A stretch of 64,000 nucleotides of DNA from contig CM027383.1 of assembly GCA_015680905.1 (NCBI GenBank), positions 40,484,501-40,548,500 on the forward strand. Direction: 5' to 3'. Each line of letters starts with the position of its first letter. The first letter of the stretch is position 1. This document shows, piece by piece, positions 36,850 to 48,119 of the stretch. The notes beneath the pieces are model-generated. The model was given only the letters and a program-made list of their open reading frames with translations. It was not told where the DNA came from and did no database searches. Source of the DNA: Coptis chinensis. Its lineage: Eukaryota; Streptophyta; Magnoliopsida; Ranunculales; Ranunculaceae. The position numbers and the translations under genes were made by a program.

Positions 36850-38160
36850 CTATTTTTTCTGCACCATGGTATCCTGACATTGTGAATTATTTAGCGTCTG
36901 ATATTATTCTTGATGATTGGTCAAGAAATGAACGTAAGAAGTTCTTGGCCAGAGTTAAGCTATACTACTGGGATGAGCCCTACCTCTTTAAGTATTGTGC
37001 GGATCAGATTATTCGTCGTTGTATTCCCCAGAGGGAATATAATGAGGTTCTCTCATTCTGCCATGACAAAGAGTGTGGTGGCCATTTTAGTGGTATAAAA
37101 ACAACTTCTAAAATTCTTCAATGTGGGTTTTATTGGCCTACTTTTTTTAAAGATGCCCAAGTGCATTGTAAGACGTGTGTTCATTGCCAACAACTTGGGC
37201 GAATCACGAAGCGGTAATATGATGCCATTAAATCCAATCATTGTGGTAGAAGTTTTTGACGTATGGGGCATTTATTTCATAGGGTCCTTTTCCTGTTTCC
37301 CACGGTTTCATTTATATCTTAGTTGTCGTGGACTACGTGTCTAAATGGATAGAGGTCATGGCTTGTCGTAACAATGACCATAAGACAGTGGTGTTTTTTG
37401 TTAAAGAGTACATTTTCTGTCGTTTTGGCATTCCTAAAGCCATCATTAGTGATGGTGGAACACATTTTTGCAACAGAGTTATTGCGTCCTTAGTAAAAAA
37501 AGTATGGAGTTACACATAAGATAGCAACTCCGCATCATCTACAAACTAGCGGACAAGTAGAAGTTTTTAATAGGGAAATCAAAAAAATCTAAGAAACAAC
37601 TGTAAATCCTGATAGGAAAGATTGGTCGGCGTCGCCTAACTCCGATGCCTTATGGGCGTATAGGACTGCTTTCAAAACTCCTATAAGTATGTCGCCCTTT
37701 AGACTTGTATTTGGGAAACCTTGTCATTTGCCCGTTGAATTAGAGCACCGTGCTATGTGGGATATACAAAGCCTTAACTTCAATTTTGATGAGGCGGGTG
37801 TCAAGCGCAAGTTGCAATTGAATGAGCTTGAAAAAATCCGTAGCAATTCTTATGATCTCGCAAAGGATTATAAAGCTAACATGAAACGTGTTCATGATAA
37901 GCAAATCTTGCATAAAGAGTTTGTGGAAGGTCAAAAGGTCTTACTTTACAACTCCCGTCTACATATTTTCCCCGAGAAATTAAAAACTCGTTGGTCTGGT
38001 CTTTTTCTGGTTACTAAAGTCGGGGCATCACCTTGGTAAATCCCAAGGACAATAGTACCTTTCAAGTCAATGGCCAAAGGTTAAAACATTTCCACGAGTT
38101 AATATCCCCTAATGTGGAGAAAGTCCTTTTACAGGACCCTGTCTATGAGGACTGACCTTT
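36850..38160 (+). pseudogene. int: Athila-like integrase
   Basis: The HHCC zinc finger is seen as FCHDKECGGHFSG and then CKTCVHCQQLGR (37050-37205), ending at TAA 37216. The DDE core is spread over frames: FDVWGIYFIGSF (first D, near 37255), DYVSKWIEVMAC, FGIPKAIISDGGTHFCN (second D near 37450), then a damaged stretch where the catalytic Glu region carries stops. The C-terminal part is intact from 37689: [20 protein letters not shown] and [20 protein letters not shown], an Athila-style end. The frame closes at 38038 with residual similarity to about 38150. Confidence 0.9.
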
Positions 38161-39214
38161 GTTATTTGTGTACTTCTTTTCACTTCCATATAGTGATAAG
38201 TGCATCATTCAGGTAATCGGGCCCTCCCTATGGAGTGTGTGGTTGTAAGTACCGGATCCTAAGTCTACGTTTAACATAATTCACGTATTCCACTCTAGCA
38301 TGTTTTCTCGGTTTTTTAGTAATGTTCCTTTATGGTGTGAATTGTGTATTTATTGCTTTATTGTTTTTCTTATATTAAATTTTATTCATAAAAAGAAAAA
38401 AATATCAAATCCATAAAAATAGTAATCTAGGAAGTTTTGGGAATCTGACTTTAAAAGACCCACGTTTAAAACAAATTTCCTAATCTTCGTTGCCAAAAAT
38501 TTGTTTAGGGGTGGGGTGTTGGTTTTCCGTCCTTGATTGCTAAACTTTCCATTTTTGTTACTTAGGCCGTTTACTCGTATTTTGATTCGGGTTGACATTA
38601 TCTATGAATTTAGATTTCATTCATTCACATAACTTACGTCACACACGCACTTTGAGGTGTTTTCCATCTTCTTATATGTCACCCACGGTTAGAATAGAGT
38701 ATTTTATGGATCATTGGATTGAAAATTCTCTCCTGATCGTTTCCATATCTCATTCGCAAAAATCGGACCAGTAACAAATCGGCAATTTTAGTTTGAAGTT
38801 GCGCGAAAAAATCAGAAAATTTCGGAAATCGAATTGAGCTTGGGCCCAAATCTCACACGCACGTGCCACGCACGTACGTCCCCTTCCTCCAAACAAAACA
38901 GTCGCGAGTTTTGTTTCCACTTCCACCATTAACAACTCAAAACCCTAACATAAAAAAATAAAAAATAAAAAAATAAAATAAAAAATAAAAAAAAACGAAA
39001 ACCTAGATACTACCACGCCAATTAGGATTCCCCCACTCCAAAACCTTCCCCACAACATCCCCACCACCATCTCCAACAATTTCAACCACCAAAACAGTAA
39101 AAATTTTGAAAAAAAAAACTCGAACCACCACGCCACCGCCCAAACTTTAAGTGAGTTTGATTCAAACTTCATCCCCACATTGCATTTAAACCCTCAAATC
39201 GTTTCAAAACTTTA
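38161..39214. other. non-coding interval between pol and the first extra ORF
   Basis: No ORF of note. 38505-38520 carries a PPT-like tract ('tttaggggtggggtgttgg'). 38940-39000 is an A-rich run. The stretch 39000-39214 is a plausible leader for the next ORF. Confidence 0.4.
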
Positions 39215-40130
39215 ATGGCGCTAAGACGAAGAATTTTGGCGAAACAAGCTTTTACGGCCGACTGCTTCGCACCGTTTTACAGTGACGAGATGATTAGGAG
39301 GGATTGAAATAGGTTGTGGTATTCAATAGATGATTTCTACCACTCCGATTTGGTGGAACAATTCTATAAGAATAGGGAGTTGGATGGGAATAGAATTTCT
39401 GTTAAGGTGGCTGGGACGAGGAGAGAAGTATCTAGGGAGTTATTGGATGAGATTTTAGGCATTCCGCCTAGACGCCATCTTGAAGCCACATTGCAAGAAT
39501 CCCAATTTGGTGGGATCGAGCCCTTGATGAAAGAGACGGTTCTGGAGGGAAACTACTATGCGAGCTCGCATTGTGTTCGCCAGTCGTCTCTACGAACCAA
39601 CTAGCTAGCTGTAGCTCAGTGGATAGGTAGGAATGTCACTGGAAAAGAGAAGGTCAGTGACATCAGTCTGAACTGTCTTCACGTTCTATGGATACTCTAG
39701 GAGCGAAAGTATGAATTTGTATTCTCGAGTTTTTGATTAATATGATTAGGAGAGTTGGGAAGAGTATTACACCTCTCCCTGTTTTGATAACAAAGATCAT
39801 GATGAGTTTGAGAGCAACTCCGAAAACTGAGCGTACTATGATTAAGTTGCATATGAATGTCATAGTGTATACAGACTGTGTTCAGAAGGTTTGGAGGTTA
39901 CCTGGAGAGAGGGTAGTGGAAGAGATTGAGTCGGATGATGAGGAGGACACGACATGTTTTGATGTCGATGCCTTGGAGAGATGTAATTCTGATTTAGAAC
40001 GCATGTCAGTGATTCATCGTGGCATGCGTTCTCTTAATACTATTTGTGAAGATCTCCGGATTCGGCATACTACCATACATATAACTATGAGAGTCGTGCC
40101 CAGTGTGACGATGAGCGTTGGGAAGAGATG
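39215..40130 (+). pseudogene. Athila-like extra ORF A (plant transposon-protein fold)
   Basis: Starts at ATG 39215 (MALRRRILAKQAF), hits a TGA after codon 30, then continues SIDDFYHSDLVEQFYKNREL, ISVKVAGTRREVSRELLDEI, LGIPPRR. After TAG 39601 it shifts frame to VGKSITPLPVLITKIMMSLR and an acidic tail (EEIESDDEEDTTCFDVDALE). The sequence of FY-x-N, V-x-G, a helix ending ILGIP, and a later PVLITK segment matches the plant transposon-protein domain often found after integrase or in fragments near Athila elements. Function is not known; an envelope-like role has been proposed for ORFs in this place, and I see no signal peptide or membrane anchor here. ORF B downstream has the same order of motifs. 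Confidence 0.6.
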
Positions 40131-40810
40131 AAGGCAGAGATGGAAGCACAACACAAGTTCCAAGAAGAAATGCTTGAACGCTTCCCACCCCACGGGGGTT
40201 CTTCTGAGGAGGAAGCATCTGTGAGGCATGAGTGTCGTTGCCGAAGGACGGATGGCTCAGGCCCATCGGGAGCTCAAGACCCATCTTCATCTCATGTTCC
40301 ATCGTCAAACAGTAGCGGATGGTTTAGGGAATTTATTGATTGTTGTTGTTTTTTTTATTGTTTTTATTAGTTCGAATGTTAAGTTGTTGAATTTAGTAGT
40401 TAAATTTTGAATTCGGTAGTTAATTGTATTTTAATTTGAATTTGAATTTAATTTGGTTCTTTTCAAATTATGCATTGATTTTATTGTTAATCCCACCTTC
40501 CCGAATTATTTGGGGGTGGTATTATTTCTTCTAGCATGATTTTTATATGATCTACAATTTTAGAAGTAGTTTTGCGGTAATTGTTGGGAATATTGCCGAT
40601 ATTGGCATGCCTATGATTAGATGTTGTGATAGAATGAAATTTCAAAGAGTTAAGAAGTTACTATTCCAAATTCAATCTAAAAGATACTAGGTTTGTTATA
40701 GAATAATGAATATGGGTTGTTTCCATTTTAAGTTTTGAAAATATTTTGTTTCCGGCAATTGCCTTAAAGCTTTTTGGCAACTTACTAATCCGTTTTAGAA
40801 ACCAAAACCC

Positions 40811-40818
40811 TATATATA
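40811..40818 (+). promoter_or_regulatory. possible internal TATA box
   Basis: 'ccctatatatact' is followed by a pyrimidine-rich start region ('ttccttcattctacaatcac') about 25-30 bases on, then by the second GC-rich array and ORF B. It looks like a plant promoter core inside the element. It is inferred from sequence only. Confidence 0.45.
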
Positions 40819-40912
40819 CTTCCTTCATTCTACAATCACAACCCACACTACAAACCTTGCACTCTCACTTTTTATCTCTTTTCTTCTTCACTTCAGCACC
40901 CAGACTACCCGA

Positions 40913-41171
40913 AGCGCACCCTGCGCCTTAGTGGAGCGCACCCTGCGCCTCAATGGAGCGCACCCTACACTTGACCTATCTGTTACTCAACTTAGACCAA
41001 AGCGCACCCTACGCCCTCACAAGAACAAATCCGAGCGCACCCCGCGCTCAAAACACTGGAACTTGCCCAAGCCACGAACGCACCCTGCGCCCATCCCAGG
41101 CTAAAAGTGAGCGCACCCTGCGCCCAAGTGCCTGGACCTCGACCATAGCCAGAGCGCACCCCGCGCTCTGA
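40913..41171 (+). repeat. second GC-rich array, before ORF B
   Basis: 'agcgcaccctgcgcc' recurs at irregular spacing of about 22-55 bases: near 40913, 40935, 40958, 41000, 41035, 41079, 41113 and 41153. It has the same GAGCGC-ACCC-GCGCC core as the leader array at 32087 and the same position relative to a following ORF. Confidence 0.88.
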
Positions 41172-41250
41172 CCTCCGTAGGCACGAAAAATTCCGATTTT
41201 TGTGAGTTGTTCCAAGATCGTTTGCAGCTGTTCTAGAGAGTAGTTTTGTG

Positions 41251-42165
41251 ATGACATCTCCTACAGTCATACCTGAGCAGTCGTTCGAAGACTTGTTGGG
41301 AAGCGAGACTTATGGAGGTTAGTTCCGCGATAAGATCTTGCAGTTAGGATGGCAACATCTACTGGTAAGTGACGACAACTCATATTCACCTTAGCTTACT
41401 GCATTTTTCTACAATAATATTACTTTCTATTGTAACCAAGATAGAGAACAAAAAATTTCCCTTGCAATTGAAGACACGACAATGGAATTCAATAAGTCTT
41501 TGGTAGCGTTAGTTTCGGGATTACCCTTGCCTGATCCTATGCACACGTGGGGATATATGACTGATAATGCATACCTCTATGACTATACATATTTTCATGA
41601 CTATTATGGGGGAGGGGTATTTCGTATAATTGACCAAGGGCGATATAACATAGCCCTTGGTAGCATGTCCCTGAATGTAAGCACCACCATGTTATTCATC
41701 ATGATGAATATTTTAGGGGAGTGGCAGTTTACTTCTGCAAATAATATCGCTGGTAACATTTTTCTTGCTTTAGCTGAGGGATGTCGGCGATATGACATTC
41801 CCAAAGTATTAGTGGCTAGTCTAAAGAGAGCCCAAAGCATGAAGCATAAGTATCTTCTTATGCCTGTTTTGGTTTGCCGCATCATGTGCGGTTGTTTACC
41901 TGAATTTTGTACCCAGTTCACGGATTGGAAAAGGGTTGAAGTCATGAGACCCACCAATTGGGTGGTTCGTTCATTTCGAGTTATAACTTGGCTGGGTTGG
42001 CAGATGCAACCTCATTTGGTTGCTCCTTACACCCCATCAGACCAAGTGACACTCGACAGGTTAGCACGGGTTGATGACACACGGCGACGGGCTTGGCAAG
42101 TTATCATGGCATGGCAGGACGCGAAGAAACCTCATTTCTTTGAAGAGAATGAGGATGATGCTTAA
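41251..42165 (+). pseudogene. Athila-like extra ORF B (related to ORF A)
   Basis: ATG 41251 (MTSPTVIPEQSFEDLLG) opens a frame of 305 codons interrupted by only two TAGs (about 41320 and 41392). The stretch from 41482 to the TAA at 42163 is fully open (227 codons). Visible segments: FRDKILQLGWQHLL, LTAFFYNNITF, ISLAIEDTTMEFNKSLVALV, SGLPLPDPMHTWG, then MLFIMMNILGEW and KHKYLLMPVLVCRIMCGC. The order (GW..L, FY.NI, a V/I-x-D stretch, a helix ending GLP, then a PVLV.RI segment) parallels ORF A, so the two look like diverged copies of one ORF. No clear signal peptide is seen. It is better preserved than the pol genes. Function unknown. Confidence 0.6.
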
Positions 42166-43950
42166 ACGCGGGAGATAAGGTAAGTTTTTAGTTTCAGTTA
42201 GTGTCTTCTTATGTCCCAAGCAATTTAATTCTTGTTAACCCCATAACGGGTGGAACTCCTATAGAGTTGCGTCTATTTTTCTTTTTCTATACTAGTATGT
42301 TTTAACCTTGTTTTGCAGATATTCCTAAATTTCACGCGTTTCCATGGTATTTTTCTACCCTTTTTATTTTAATACTTTGAGGACAAAGCATGCTTCTTGT
42401 TTGGGGGTGGCATAGAAACACATGTAATTAAGGCCTCTATTAGAATATAGATAGTACAATATGCACTTGTTTTCTAGATAAAAATTCAAAATTTTCAAAA
42501 ATATAAATAAAAAGTTTATGTTATACACTTAGGAATATTGATATTCTTTTCTTTCTCTATGCTCTCAATAATCTAGAAGTCTCACGTAGCAGTTGCATTA
42601 GAATAGTTTTTAGAAACTTAGGTTAATATGTATATAATAATCTTTGCATCTTTCTATAATATATTGCATGAATATCTATGATTGTTTGGCAGTAAGTTTC
42701 TAAAATCTAGGCTAGAGTACTTATTCTACAAATCCTGTGAGAATATAGCCTAAAGCCTTATATGAGTGAAACATTTGAGAAATGACACAAGGGAGAAGTA
42801 AAATCCGGATAGAGAAATCACACGTCCACTTGCTTGATCACTATACCATATCCTAAGAGAGAATTTAGGCCCTCTTTGGATCGATATAGCTATAAATTCA
42901 AACCTATGAATTATTTTCCGCTAGTCACCCCTTTGAGCTTTTTTTTAGCCTTTTATAAACCGCAAATCATTTACCCTATTACAAAAACAAAACAAAATAA
43001 AAAATCAACCTACCCATTATAAAATGAGTCTAAGAATAGGATGAGTGAAGAAAAGAGAAAGAAAAAACATATGTGTAAACAAAAATTAGTTAGTTGCTTC
43101 AGAAAATAAAAAGAAAATAAGTTTCCATCCAAAGAAAAGAAAATAGAAATAGAAACAAAATAAAAACTCCAAAAATAGAATAAAATGAGTCAAAAAGCCG
43201 AAATAAAAAAACTAAGGATGGAAACAAAATGTAGAAGCAAAAGAACAAGGGTTTCTCTAGTTATGTAATACGAAGACCCTATTATCTCAGACTTGTCTTT
43301 TTTGAATATCCATTTCCTTCCTTCTTAAACCATCTCTTAATCCCCGCAACGCCTAATAAAAACCTCTAGCTCAATTAGGAATAGGTTAGTGTGATAGTAA
43401 GTGGCACATGTGTTTGATCGAATCCAACTTTCTTGTGTGTCATTGAGATTGTAAGGTAAAGTGTGCCCACTGTGCACTGGAGTAGCGAAACTTGAGCGGA
43501 AAAATCAGAGTGGTTTTTGTCTTTACATTTATGTGAGGACCTACTTAAGGACGCTATTCCGAGTTTTCATAAACGGACCTGCTAGTGCATTTCATAGTAT
43601 TACTCATTGTATATATGTTTATTCGTAGATGATTGATTATTATACATATATTAGCTTAGGTTTCAACTTGATTATTCTGTATTCATTGCTAGTGAGATGT
43701 ATAGATAATTGAGACATAAAGAAGGAAATAATAGTTTTATTTCTTAGTCGTTGTAGTATAAATGAAGTTTGTGAGTACCTTCACTGGAAAACTCTCACGA
43801 GACTATAACTCATCCACTAGGGAATTCCTAGTGGTTTAAGGCCTTGTTGCATATGGTCAATGCAATCGCACTCGGCGAAACGAGAATAGTTAGAACTCCA
43901 TTTTTGTCACTTATTATAATTTCTCATATTTGCCTAAGGACAAGCAAAAT
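42166..43950. other. AT-rich non-coding region before the 3' LTR
   Basis: No coding frame. 42380-42412 contains 'ggacaaagcatgcttcttg' then 'tttgggggtgg', a copy of the PPT module found at 43938-43967. Purine-rich DNA fills 43020-43240. Confidence 0.5.
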
Positions 43951-43967
43951 GCTGTTTCGGGGTGGTT
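43951..43967 (+). promoter_or_regulatory. polypurine tract of the Athila-like element
   Basis: 'gctgtttcggggtggtt' lies directly before the 3' LTR TGATAA. It is preceded by 'aaggacaagcaaaa', as in many plant gypsy elements. It would prime plus-strand DNA synthesis. Confidence 0.7.
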
Positions 43968-45778
43968 TGATAAAAGCCCAAAACTATAGTTTTAACCCCT
44001 TAAGAATAATACTTTTAGACCAATTATGCGAGTAATAAATAAGAGTTAATACTAATTACGTGTTTTTATATATTTCAGGCATTGGAGTCAATTATGTGCA
44101 GAAATATGTCACTTTAGCGAGATAAAGGAGTAAGGGTTGGTTGCTAAGAAGTTCTGTGATTAAAGGCCAAGATTTAAGGAGAAAACCCCATTTTAAAGCC
44201 CGGTCAAAGCTGAAAAGTCAAAGTCAACGCGGGCAGAAACAACGCAAAAAAGTCAGCAGAACTTCCGAAGACCGTATCTTTGGACTCAAACCTCGGAATT
44301 GGGCTTACCTTACGTCAAAACGACCGACTCGGAAAGAGCTTTCCAATGGTTTAAGTCTTGACCCAATCAGAGGAGAAAAAGTGGACAAAAAAATCTGCTG
44401 AAGTAAAATCTAGCTGAGAAGGCCTCTATGGACTGAAGAAATTGGGTTTTGGGCTCGATTTTTCGGCCCAAAACATGGCTCCTCAGCCCATGCACGAAAA
44501 AGTGGATCTTGTATCCTCCATTTCAAGACATAAGACTTAGCTCTTAAGCAAATGTAATTTTTAGGTAGCCATTAGCCAATAATTTTAGATCTAGTTTTAG
44601 ACTCCATTAATTAGTTTCAATAGCTTGTTTTAGATCTAGTTTTTACCTTTCAATTAATTAGTTTTAGAACAAAAGTAGATTATTATTTAGAATCACTATT
44701 AGTTTTATAATAAAGTATTAGTTTTCATCTCAATTTAGTTATTTGATTAAATTCTTATTTAGTTTTAATTGTTTTAAATTCATAAATTAGGTTGTCTTCA
44801 TTTGATAATTAGTTAAATTATAATTATAGTTCAAATTAGTAAATTTACAATCTTTATATCATGTCTTGCTTAAATTCGTATAGAAATGAAAGTTTAATAA
44901 CTTAGTTTCAATAGCTTGTTTTAGATCTAGTTTTTACCTTTCAATTAATTAGTTTTAGAACAAAAGTAGATTATTATTTAGAATCACTATTAGTTTTATA
45001 ATAAAGTATTAGTTTTCATCTCAATTTAGTTATTTGATTAAATTCTTATTTAGTTTTAATTGTTTTAAATTCATAAATTAGGTTGTCTTCATTTGATAAT
45101 TAGTTAAATTATAATTATAGTTCAAATTAGTAAATTTACAATCTTTATATCATGTCTTGCTTAAATTCGTATAGAAATGAAAGTTTAATAACTTAAAGCT
45201 AAACCTCCATTAGAGGGGTTTGAGGAAGCCTTGATGAAAACTTGATTTTGTTAGTTTAGAAATCGTCATGATAATCTATTTAATTTTAGAAAGTAATTAG
45301 TTCACCATGAGAATGGGTTTGATTGCTTCACATGCTAGTTATTATTTGGTAGAGATTGTCATGAATAATTAGGGATTAGAAATACCATTTTGTTATGCGA
45401 AACCATTAAAATTTGGATCACTTAATTTAATCTTAAGCTAGTTAATTAAGTCGAGTTAAGGTGGAATCAATCCCCCCTAATTCCTTATCATATAGTCAAA
45501 TTAGAAATTCCGTAGTTTGAATTATCGTATCTTGTTAGTATAATTCACATCGTAGTATAATTTCCATCATACTCTCATTAACTTTGGATAGACCCATAAT
45601 CTTAGAAAACATTGAATTCTAAAGAACTAGGAGTGGAACGAATTCTCTACTCCAACTCTATTGCGATAGCATCAAGAGTAGAAAACTTTGATAAGTAGAA
45701 CAGAAAATAGCTTTAGTTTTACTTGCGTTTGAGTCTCGTTACTTATTCGTAGGTAAAACTATCATTTTACATTTATTA
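43968..45778 (+). repeat. 3' LTR of the Athila-like element
   Basis: 1,811 bases, from TGATAAAAGCCC to TTTATTA. It contains a 291-base tandem duplication missing from the 5' LTR. The last base pair is TA rather than the expected CA, probably one mutation. GAATG follows. Confidence 0.95.
44611..45192. repeat. 291-base tandem duplication in the 3' LTR
   Basis: Copy 1 is 44611-44901 and copy 2 is 44902-45192. Both start 'ttagtttcaatagcttg' and end 'gaaagtttaataa'. They are almost identical, much closer to each other than to the 5' LTR, so the duplication is young relative to the insertion. Confidence 0.93.
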
Positions 45779-45783
45779 GAATG

Positions 45784-45957
45784 TTAAGGTCCATTTTGAC
45801 TTGTAAATGAAGTGTCTATTTTTTTATTATCTAGTAATTGCAGATTTAGTGTGTAGATGTAGACTAATTCCAGAAAATGGTGACTATTTCAATTCAATTA
45901 AACTGTTTAGATGGACCACTCAAAATCACTAATGGTTGTGGCTTTGATGGGCATTAC
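45784..45957. other. host DNA island between two transposons
   Basis: Lies between the Athila target duplication and the LINE poly(A). Before the Athila insertion it was contiguous with 13339 and so lay upstream of the gene at 12793-13128. No gene seen. Confidence 0.6.
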
Positions 45958-45981
45958 TTTTTTTTTTAAGCAAGTAGAGGT

Positions 45982-46719
45982 TGTAGGAAACTTATTCCAA
46001 AAATATACTTATTGTTAAGTAAACAAGAAATCAAATTGATATGAACAAACCTTTAATATCAACAAACAAACAAACATTTTAGTTCAACAAATGAACCTAA
46101 TTTACCAACGATCCGAGCCTAGTGATGATCACTATGTCCTTAAGACAAATTTTTCCCCTCACAGTGCTTGAAGGTTTATGGGAAACTGTCTCCCAAGATA
46201 GAACGGATTTCCTTCTATAGAAAACTAACACTTCAATTCTATAGAATTAGCGAACACAACATAGTATTTGACTATAAACAGAGAGAGAAGAGAAATATCA
46301 GAACTCTGTGTGATCTCGTGTGTCTTTCTCTCCAAATTCATCCACTATTTATAGGTGAGTGGTGCCTCTTCGAAACAACACAGTGACTCTTGGGAAAAAG
46401 TAAACAACTCTTTGAAAAATCACATGTTTCGAAAAGACACACCATTTCGGCATAAAGTACTGTTTCGAACCAGTGCTATTTCGAAAGGTCACACCTTTTC
46501 GGCATGATGCATTGTTTCGAACCAGTGCACATTTCGAAAGGTCACACATTTTCGGCATAATGCACTGTTTCGAACTAGTGCATTCTTTTGAAAAGGTTTT
46601 TCTCACTTTTCGTACTGTTTCAAGAGAAACCCATTTCATCTCAAGTGGGGTAACTTGGGAGACAAATTACTCATTCATATCTCAATGCATTTGTGCAAAC
46701 CAAATCCATTTTTCTAACA
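45982..46719 (-). repeat. Copia LTR (3' LTR in element orientation)
   Basis: Starts TGTAGG and ends CTAACA on the plus strand. It contains about three units of 52-54 bases at 46427-46590, each with 'tttcgaaa', 'cacacc' and 'ttcggcat'. Repeated short motifs in the U3 region often act as enhancers in Copia LTRs; here this is inferred. Confidence 0.9.
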
Positions 46720-47329
46720 ATCCCCCACATGAATGAAAATTTGGCTTCTTCTATCATAAAAATCTAATTTCTGTTCTTTTACAAATGAAAAGACACCGCA
46801 TCAGGTCAAGTAGCATGGGAGGCCTTGAACTTGCCTTAGTGAAAGACGATCGGATTTAATTGGACAATCAGTAGACTTCAATTAATGTCTTTGAACTGTC
46901 AGCCGTTTGTATAAATCTAGACAATCATCTTCTCGCAATACCTTCTCGAATACTGTTGGTTCTCACATTTGTGTTCATTTTGGCCTTGAACACTTCTTGG
47001 TTTCAGAGAGTGCTTTTGAGACATTTGCCTTAAAATTCTCATAGAAGCGGCCCCACTTCACACTCACATAGGTGATTTCTATAAAGAGTATCCTGCAATA
47101 CTCCACTTGGATAACATAACTTTCCAAGATATAGTAAATCATTAAAAGCTTGACTTATCCTGGTTCTCGTGGCAGATATGCACTGTCTTATATAGGAATA
47201 GGTTAGAGTATAATATTACTCTCCAATGCTAACTGAGTCACAAACATAATTCAGTTGGCCCATTGAACCTAGATCTTGGGATCTCTAGTCAACTAGGTTG
47301 GTTTTTCCATTATGAGGACTCTTGGTTGA

Positions 47330-47740
47330 TTATCTCAAAAGCTTTAAGCCCATTCCTCTCGATAATCTTTCCACTTGCTCTCTTGTTAAACCTTTTGTAA
47401 GCGGATCCGCAATGTTATCTTTTGACCTTACATAGTCGATTGAGATAACTCCATTTGAGAGCAATTGTTTAACGGTGTTATGTCTACGACGTATATGTCG
47501 AGACTTCCCGTTATACATGTTACTCTGTGCTCTACCAATAGCAAATTGGCTGTCACAATGTATACACACTACTGCTGGCACAAGTTCAGCTTATTTTGGA
47601 ATATCTTCTAAGAAATTTCAAAGTCACTCAGCTTCTTCTTCTCCAGCCTCGTCCAACACTATGAATTATGATTCTATAGTGGACCTTGCTATACACGTTT
47701 GCTATGAGGATTTCTTTGAAACTTATGCATCTCTCCTAGA
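47330..47740 (-). pseudogene. pol: Copia pol C-terminal fragment (RNase H)
   Basis: The minus frame 47330-47581 reads VCIHCDSQFAIGRAQSNMYN, KSRHIRRRHNTVKQLLSNGV, ISIDYVRSKDNIADPLTKGL, a textbook Copia RNase H end. Upstream, in broken frames to about 47740, EAEWLWNFLEDIP-like sequence can be followed. The catalytic Asp of the HCDSQ motif is kept. Everything before this in Copia pol is gone. Confidence 0.92.
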
Positions 47741-48119
47741 GCAAAACACCACATTTGATGTCTTTTGAGTAATGCTTCAACAAATTTCCAATTTTGAATT
47801 GATTAATTCAAGGAGATACATAATCCCCCACATTTTCGAATTTCTCATGACAAAGTCAATAAATTGGAAAACCATTTAGATATATGTTTTTCAAGTAAGG
47901 CGTCTTGTTAAAGAATGTCACATATCATTCATATAGTGTAGAAAACACTTCTAAGATCTCAATTTTGCTTAGAAGTATGCTTACAAAACAATATCTTAAG
48001 CAATCTTCTTTATTGGCACTCTTTGGCGCAATAGTAAAACACATGCATCTTACAAATAATAAAATAATTTTAGAACCCTTTTAGCACCCGCCATTCCTAA
48101 CATCTGGAATGAGATAAGG

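Larger units (their letters stand above)
13345..45778 (+). mobile_element. Athila-like Ty3/gypsy retrotransposon, degenerate, with nested CACTA
   Basis: The element is bounded by LTRs starting TGATAA and ending TTATCA (5') or TTATTA (3') and by a GAATG target duplication (13340-13344 and 45779-45783). Without the CACTA insert it is about 15.4 kb. Order: 5' LTR, PBS, GC-rich leader array, gag, protease, RT, RNase H, integrase, two extra ORFs, PPT, 3' LTR. The Athila call rests on the Asp-tRNA-like PBS, the gag with an ADKAASWL segment, the protease core with LLPYYLYKQ, and extra ORFs after integrase. Many in-frame stops (for example 33044, 33132, 35423, 35918, 36477, 36690, 37216) and frameshifts make it non-autonomous. 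The LTRs differ by about a dozen bases, mostly transitions, in the first 180. Confidence 0.93.

Noticed and set aside
46427..46590. Evenly spaced repeats resembling a CRISPR array
   Set aside because: The 'spacers' are also repeated, it lies in an LTR, and the genome is eukaryotic.
46349..46639. Open frames with repeated Cys/Phe motifs in the Copia LTR
   Set aside because: They follow the 52-54 base LTR repeats, and the same frames recur in the other LTR. Not genes.
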